Assembly (NCBI GenBank): GCA_963921425.1
Contig: OY992833.1
Coordinates: forward strand, 16,905,738 to 16,969,737
DNA: 64,000 nt
Reading direction: 5' to 3'
Source of the DNA: Dryas octopetala
Taxonomy: Eukaryota; Streptophyta; Magnoliopsida; Rosales; Rosaceae
In this document: one piece after another, positions 57,690 through 64,000 of the stretch
Numbering within the stretch: position 1 is the stretch's first letter
How the letters are laid out: every line of letters starts with the position of its first letter
Position numbers and translations under genes: made by a program
The notes under the pieces: generated by a model
The model's input: only the letters and a program-made list of their open reading frames with translations
Database searches by the model: none
What the model was told of the DNA's origin: nothing

Positions 57690-58408
57690 TTCTATTGAGG
57701 TATATCTCAACTTATTTATGTTGTGGTATGACCTTATTAGGGCCCACACGAGTCGTTTTGTGTCGATCTGAACCGTTCGCAAGGATCATCTTCATTGATA
57801 GATCATCCTTGCAAAAAATTAGTCAAATCGGAAATCATTTGTCTATCTAACTTTGATAAAACAAATGAACGGTTTCAACGAAAATATTTGGTTCGTCCAT
57901 TTATTTGATCAAAGTTAGATAGGCAAATGATTTCCAATTTGGCTAATTTTTTGCAAGGATGATCTATCAATGGAGATGTAAAAAATGAACGGTTCGGATC
58001 GACGCAAAACGGCTAGTGTGGGCCCTAACAGGGTATACCTCAACTTATTTATGTTGAAGTATGACCTTGTTGGAGCCCACACGAGTCGTTTTGTGTCGAT
58101 CCGAACCGTTCGTAAGGATCATCTTCATTGATAAATCATCCTAGCAAAAAAAAAAAAGTCAAATCAGAAATCATTTGCCTATCTAACTTTGATCAAACAA
58201 ATTGACGGTTTCATCGAAAATATTTGGTTCGTCTATTTATTTGATCAAAGTTAGATAGGCAAATGATTTACAATTTGGCTAATTTTTTGCAAGGATGATC
58301 TATCAATGGAGATGTAAAAAATGAACGGTTCGGATCGACGCAAAACGGCTAGTGTGGACCCTAACAGGGTATACCTCAACATAAATAAGTTGAGATATAC
58401 CTCAATAG
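57690..58408. repeat. Nested foldback element with internal 333-bp tandem duplication
   Basis: The outermost ends TTCTATTGAGGTATATCTCA (from 57690) and its reverse complement (ending about 58408) bracket two tandem units of 333 bp (57708-58040 and 58041-58373). Each unit is itself a long palindrome: GATCATCCTTGCAAAAAATT...CAAATCGGAAATCATTTG pairs with CAAATGATTTCCAATTTGG...AATTTTTTGCAAGGATGATC, and GTGTCGATCTGAACCGTTC with GAACGGTTCGGATCGACGC. No ORF. Flanks give no clear target-site duplication. Confidence 0.85.
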
Positions 58409-59090
58409 AAGGAGCCTTAACATATATATATTTGCATGAAGCATATAATATAACCTTAAAGATGACTTTTTGGTATTACTTAATTAATTATGGTGTGATG
58501 GTAGCCGTAGAGCCATAGAAGATGACTTATTTTTATTGGTACTTGATCTCTCATTCTCTCATGGCCGAAGAAATTAGGGAGGGACCAAAGAAATTTATTG
58601 AATCAAACAATGTTTGGTACATAGCATTTTCCGTTATATATGCGTGTAATATGTGTAAATCGATCATGTTCTCTTTAGCTGACCAATTAATTAATCTGCT
58701 TTCTACCACACCATTATATATTTGCATGGTTTCACGAGAACACATCAGTTTCGAAATCATTTGACTCGTAACACTCTAAACTTTAGTCTTGATAGTCAAA
58801 AATCTCGGCACGGTTATATAAACATAATACCCATTATATATTTTTAACACGAATTCCTGTCTTTTTTATGTACAGCTAAGAATCTTAGATTTGTATACTA
58901 AATTTCAAATTTCTAACAATTGCATACGAATTAAACACTATTAGATATATTCGCATCACATGCGAATTCTTACTATAAACTAACTCTAATATCTACATCA
59001 CCACAAAAATTTATATGATAAAAATCAAATTTTTGTCATAATGTGTACGTAAGAGTCCTTTAGTCGTTGTACCAAATAAATTAGTGTGGA

Positions 59091-59311
59091 AACTTCAAAG
59101 TGTTGGAGGAATTGGTTCGGAGGTGTAGCTGTAAACCCAGACACCCAAGTTCGAGTCTCCAGTTCCATCCTTGGAGCCAGCCAATAAGGGAAGTAAAATC
59201 TCTTGTGAATTCCCTACGCTCGGTATGAATTGTCTGTCTTTAACCGGCCCAAGGAATTACTCTAGTGCACGAAAACTGGCCTAGGACACCTTCAGTTACC
59301 AAAAAAATACA
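59091..59311 (+). mobile_element. tRNA-derived SINE, about 221 bp, with 17-bp TSD
   Basis: Flanked by AAATAAATTAGTGTGGA (59074-59090) and AAATAAATTAATGTGGA (59312-59328), differing at one base. Near the 5' end are a box A-like GGTGTAGCTGTAAACC and a box B-like AAGTTCGAGTCTCC, the split Pol III promoter of tRNA-derived SINEs. The 3' end is GGACACCTTCAGTTACC followed by a short A-run. It has no ORF and depends on a LINE for mobility. Confidence 0.85.
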
Positions 59312-60667
59312 AAATAAATTAATGTGGATCAGAGAACAACTCGAAACCTTCTTGCCTTCTTGAATTACAACTTCTGTAACATCATTAATTATGCTCTTTA
59401 ATTTCCAATTTCATGTTAGGCTGCTTGTTTAGGCAATTCGAACACCCAACATTAATTAAGCCATTTATATCAGTTGAAATCGGAAAAAGAATGAGCAATA
59501 TGCAGGCCAGGACATCTGTGCTCTCTTAAACCTTGTGTATGAAAATGAAATGAGCAAGACAAGCATAGAGACTTCATGAACTAAACAAGTCATCTTTAAT
59601 AATAGTCAATCGAGGAAACGATGGAAAATTTACATGAGATGTCATTAATAATTATTGGTCTAGTCGTATATACTACTTGGTTAAAGCAGATTTCACAAAA
59701 CTCAGACATAAGAGATTCTGATACCTATTTAGTGATTCAGTTGTGGTACAATACAATATTCATATTACAAAGAAGGAAGAACATACTCTATTGTGTAACT
59801 CATAAATGTGATGGCAATATTGAGATAGGAAGGAGATTGGTAGGCTTTCAACGTTTCCTCGTGATTAAGCTTTTATCACTTGTATTGTGTATGATTTTTT
59901 GTAATATATATATATATTGAAGAGAATGAAACTCTAAATCATTATATAATTCTAATTCATTCATTCTCATCAATTCAACTAATTTTAAAAGATTTTTGTA
60001 CTTTTTCTTTATTGTTATTAAGCTCGTTAATATCTTTGGATAAAAAAAATAAACCTAGGCACCGACTCACACGGATGGATCAACATGTGGTCTAAATAAC
60101 AAGTAACTAATTAAAACAAGGTGAGCAAAGGCATGGCCCGTGTTTGATGTAAATATGTACGTACAAAGGAACCATTGACATGTTCACAACATTAAAATGC
60201 ATGCTCCTGCATGTCCACCTAGGGATTTAAGTCTGTCTTAAAAGCTCCCACCTTGGGATTAGATGGTTTTTGGAGTTCTGTGTCAGTTATTACAAGTACA
60301 AAGCCTTAATTATTGGTTATTTTCACTAACTGTGTTGAAGTTAATATATACCACCAATGTATTAAACAAAGAGATATTGAATTCTATCATGTTAGATTCT
60401 TTTAGAAAAAACAAGTATTTTTTTTACCTTCCAAGAAAAAATAAATAGAGAAGAGAGAGAAAAAATTAGCCCAGGCCTAATAGATTGGTCCGGCCCTTTA
60501 AGGGCCATGGGGCCAGCCTTGTAGCAATGTTATGAACAGGTTGGATCGGCTCGTTTATATAATTGGGTAAGGCCTGAGGCTCTGAGCCTTATATTTTGTG
60601 ACTCATTTAGCATTTAATTTCTTCTGCAAATTAAAGTGGTAACAGGTGGCAGGATCAACTCTTAAAG

Positions 60668-60731
60668 ATTTGGGCTCGGAGCATTTTGAAATGCTTTGAT
60701 TTGGGCTAGGAGCATTTTGAAATGCTTTGAT
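60668..60731. repeat. Two-unit tandem repeat, about 32 bp
   Basis: TTTGGGCTCGGAGCATTTTG and TTTGGGCTAGGAGCATTTTG, each followed by AAATGCTTTGA. Confidence 0.85.
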
Positions 60732-60734
60732 TTA

Positions 60735-61098
60735 GGCCCATTTGGGATTGAGGTGGAGGACGCAAAAGCTATTAATTACTTACAACAGTTTTGGTGTTTG
60801 GTCAAAAAATTAAAAACTATTTTCTTCCACAATTCTCAACTCCCCATAACAAAAACAGAAAGCAGGTTTCTATCTGTTTTTGAAAACTGCAATAAATCAC
60901 AGCAACAATTAATATTTTATTTTAGTAATAATGCACATCCACAAAACTTTTACATTAACATTTACCAGACACTTTAATACTATTTTTTGTAATCACAATA
61001 CTTTTGAAAACATAGTTTACCAAACACTCAACTGCTTTACTTTACAGTTGACTTTACTTCACAGTTATTTTTCCTCACAGCAATATCAAATTGGCCCC
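60735..61098. mobile_element. Probable hAT- or Harbinger-type MITE, about 364 bp
   Basis: The left end GGCCCATTTGGGATTGAGGT and the right end (reverse complement) GGGGCCAATTTGATATTGCTG match over about 20 bp. Inner sequence has TGTTTGGTCAAAA and TTTACCAAACACTC, common in such MITEs. No exact target-site duplication found. Confidence 0.55.
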
Positions 61099-62239
61099 TA
61101 GTCCATTAATTTCTTATTACTCTCTCATATTTGCATGTCTTTTGTTTACTTCTTGGCATGTATATGAGAAATGAACTTCACCACCACCTCTTGGGCATCA
61201 AGTTCCAGCAACACCTCCCTAAACCCAAGGTCCCTTCAAAAGGGTTGTACGTACGTGTTGATCCCCTGCTGCCATGAACTGGCCATTTTCATCTATTAGC
61301 CTCCAAGAATTCGCTTTCAAACCTTTACATTTTTCCAAACAAATGGAGAGGCTCACCAACAATGCATTTATTATAAAGTTATTAATTCCTTGCGGTCCAC
61401 AAACCCCAGCATTGATAAAAGGCATGAGATCGAGTATGAGACACCAAGGGAGCATTTGATGTTTCTGTTTGCTTTGGTGCTATGTGATGTCAATTTAATG
61501 AGTACTTAATTCGTTAATGTCAAAACTTAGGCTACCATAATAATAACATATCCAAGAGGACTAATGCAATTGCCCATTATTGAGTATGCACGTAGAGGAG
61601 ACAAGAAAGAGTCCTGGTGCTATATATGTTTATGTTTTATGTTGATATTATATTTTTAATATAAATCTTAAATACTAAAATCAAACAAAACATTTGAATC
61701 GAAATATCAAAACAACGTCGTTTTTAAACACAAATAGCATAGTAGCACATAAAACGTACGTAATCAGAGAGCATCCTTTTTTGACCAAGAAAAACAGTGC
61801 ATAATAAATATTTTTCTCCAAATCTTGAACAATCATATTCCTATAATAATCTGCTCAAATCCATGACAAGCAAATTACGATGTCCTACACGGCTACACCA
61901 AAATCTTCTCTCAATTTCTCTTTATTTCTTATTTATTTTTAAAGAAATTGAAACGTACAACTCGAAATTAATTGAAGTAAAGTGATTCAAGACCTTACAA
62001 TGTGTGAAGCTTTACTTCTCCAATGGCATATGATGAATTAAGAAACTTTAAAAACGAAAAATGCGAGATTTCAAATTGTCACAAATAGACGGTAAAACTG
62101 TAATAAAAATGGGATAACTTATCATACCTTTTCTCTAATAAAATTTGTTAATAAAAACTATATTTTTTTAAGGGTAAAACTGTAAAATGAAATAATGAGG
62201 TATACAAAAAAAAAACAACGCTTATCATGTACAGTAAAT

Positions 62240-62400
62240 TACTCTAAAGTCTATTTTACAGCTCTTAATGATAAATAAACTTACCTAAAAAATTGCAATG
62301 ATAAATATGTACAATTTGTACAAATAAAACTCGCGTTATATATGCTTCCGTGTTTTTTGTACCAAGCGTTCGGTGGGATTTTTTTTTTTTTAACTTGGCA
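62240..62400 (+). repeat. Dispersed repeat, copy 2
   Basis: Homolog of 39160-39300 with the same order of blocks (TCTAAAGTCTATTTTACAGC..., AAAAAATTGCAATGATAAAT, CGCGTTATATATGCTTCCGT, GCGTTCGGTGGGATTTTT). Confidence 0.65.
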
Positions 62401-63157
62401 AATTGTTACTGTCACATAGTGGCAATTAGTAACAGTTTAATACATATGTTTTATGTAAATCAAATAGTTACTGTCACACAGTGTCAATTGTCAAGTGTTT
62501 GGTGAACAGTACCGAATGCTAGGTGAAGCTGTGAAGGTGCCGCGAGCGCTCGGCTCATTAAAATGGATCGACCTGTCACCGTATTTTTCTAAGTGAGTCG
62601 ACCGATCGTGGACTTTCGTTTTGGACTTCAAACAAAAAAAAAAATTATCATTCATGTAACCCACTCTCCTCTCCACTTTCTCTCTCAACAATGTCAATTA
62701 TCATGACTATTAAATGTCAAAAGGCTAGTAACTTAATAAACGCCGGACTCATACATAAACGGCTGAGTCACTCGCTAGCATATACGGATATACCTTTACA
62801 CCAAACACTTTCAAAAAAAAAAAAAAAAAAGGATCACCAATGATCATTCCAACAACTTTCCCTCAAAACTCAAAAGAGTTGTAGCTGTCCTTCTACTTAG
62901 ATGCACATGATTGAATGGCGTTGAGTTCTCAACCACACAAGTATTATGGAAATACCAGGCTGCTCTCATATACACGATATCTTCAGGGACCCAAGAAAAG
63001 TGAGAAAATAGTGTCACAATCTGTGTCCACTCTATGCGTGCAAAGGTACCCACATGTCCAAGTAAAAATGATAATCATAGTTAGGGACATAATTGAATTG
63101 GTAAGGTGCAGAGGGTCCCTTAAAATTACTCTCCTTTCTCTAATTATTGAAAAAATC

Positions 63158-63460
63158 TAGGTATTTATCCCAAAATTAATTGGTAATGGGAGGAGTAACT
63201 TAAACCCTTACAAGTGAGATCTTTCTCTCAATACACCCCTGCACATGTGGAGTCACTCAAGCCTAACATATGGACAATTTATATTGGGTAACGTGGGAAC
63301 ACGTGTAGCCGTTTGGCACAACATATGGATAGCCGGCTCTGATACTATTAAGGAATCTAAGCATTCATCCCAAAACTAATTGGCAATATAAGAAATAGCT
63401 CAAATCCTTATAAGTCACTATATAAGACTTATATTTTCAATGTAAGATCTTTCTCTCAAC
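63158..63460 (+). repeat. Two diverged copies of an LTR-like or dispersed repeat unit
   Basis: CTAGGTATTTATCCCAAAAT then TAATTGGTAATGGGAGGAGT then AACTTAAACCCTTACAAGTG (from 63158) is repeated as CTAAGCATTCATCCCAAAAC then TAATTGGCAATATAAGAAAT then AGCTCAAATCCTTATAAGTC (from 63357). Both are followed by AGATCTTTCTCTCAA. The spacing is about 200 bp. Confidence 0.6.
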
Positions 63461-64000
63461 AATTATGTGGTGCCTAAATTTTCTGAATTTTGTGATGATA
63501 GAAAGTCTTCTTCAATAGCATACCCTCTATGCATTGGCTGACGTGTACCATTTATCGATTATCACTCTCACACAACAGAATTTTCTCCATTAATTTGATT
63601 TAAATACTTAGTTTATCACTTTATCTGGACATATTTTTCTTAAAGTATGAACAAGGTGTTTGATAAAATATTTCAAAAAAGCATTAACAATTTGTTGTAT
63701 TATTTGTTATGGAACTTTGTGGCTGAGATTCTTTCCGACCCAATCCATTAAATATATTTTCTAATTTGATTATGGAAAAGCAGGGCTGCCAAACTGTTGA
63801 CATCATTTTTGGACCAGGGTTGTTATTCTTATCTTCTATGGTTTAAATTTCTATAGTTTCTATAGTTTCTTAATGGCAATTTTGGCAGCTTGAAGCTTAA
63901 TAGTAGTTGAAGTAATTAGTCCAAATTATTAGAAAAGAAAAGAAAAGCAATTAGTCCAAGTTTCCTGGCCTTTTTTTTTTTTTTTGAGAATAATTTCTGC

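Larger units (their letters stand above)
61099..64000. other. AT-rich intergenic DNA to the right edge; no gene recognised
   Basis: Contains the second copy of a dispersed repeat (62240-62400), a two-fold repeat at 63158-63460, and poly-A/T tracts (62385, 62813-62830, 63971). A 78-codon minus-strand frame at 61219-61455 is unrecognised. Confidence 0.5.

Noticed and set aside
61219..61455. 78-codon minus-strand frame
   Set aside because: No recognisable family, and an overlapping frame exists on the other strand; insufficient to call a gene.
1..64000. CRISPR arrays, operons, bacterial-type systems, rRNA genes
   Set aside because: No regularly spaced direct repeats with unique spacers and no prokaryotic gene layout; the window is plant nuclear DNA.

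Overview
This window is nuclear DNA from a flowering plant, almost certainly a eudicot. The genes have GT-AG introns, lie in AT-rich intergenic DNA, and include plant-only families (a TPLATE-complex muniscin and a non-canonical Aux/IAA protein). Plant LINE, CACTA, hAT, PIF/Harbinger, Mutator-like, SINE and LTR elements fill most of the rest. There is also a plastid-derived tRNA fragment. I cannot name the species.

Genes from left to right: (1) the 3' part of a syntaxin-6 N-terminal-domain gene (+) at the left edge; (2) XRCC3, a RAD51 paralog (+, 6290-7180, uninterrupted ORF); (3) TML, the muniscin-like subunit of the TPLATE/TSET endocytic complex (+, 18787-20757, uninterrupted ORF); (4) an unrecognised, largely disordered plant protein (-, 31588-32499); (5) a HAD-family glycerol-3-phosphatase, GPP/GS1 type (+, six exons that splice cleanly in frame, 40263-44777); (6) IAA33, a short Aux/IAA protein without repression and degron domains (-, two exons, 51344-52241). 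From memory, Arabidopsis carries IAA33, GPP2, XRCC3 and TML as near neighbours around At5g57420-At5g57460. If so, this is an old syntenic block stretched to about 50 kb by transposons. The genes do unrelated jobs (auxin signalling, glycerol-3-phosphate removal, recombinational repair, endocytosis), so the clustering looks like inherited gene order and not a pathway.

Mobile DNA is well resolved. A near-complete LINE (about 9.7-16.25 kb) has an ATGA overlap between ORF1 and ORF2 and is disabled by one nonsense codon and one frameshift. A 2,487-bp solo LTR (26518-29004) with TSD ATACC sits inside a MITE. A hAT derivative (34283-35127) has an exact 8-bp TSD. A 2,091-bp CACTA element (55207-57297) has TSD TCA and many subterminal repeats. 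A SINE (59091-59311) has a long TSD. Several Harbinger- and Mutator-like MITEs also have visible target-site duplications.

The most unusual structures are these. A chimeric pseudogene (8389-9300) joins degenerated parts of the syntaxin-like gene and of XRCC3 in their original order, and retains an intron. A foldback module with a recurring core recurs in four elements of different types, including inside a CACTA intron, with a possible half-copy at a fifth site. A five-unit tandem array lies in an intron of the phosphatase gene. There is also a very recent 495-bp tandem duplication.
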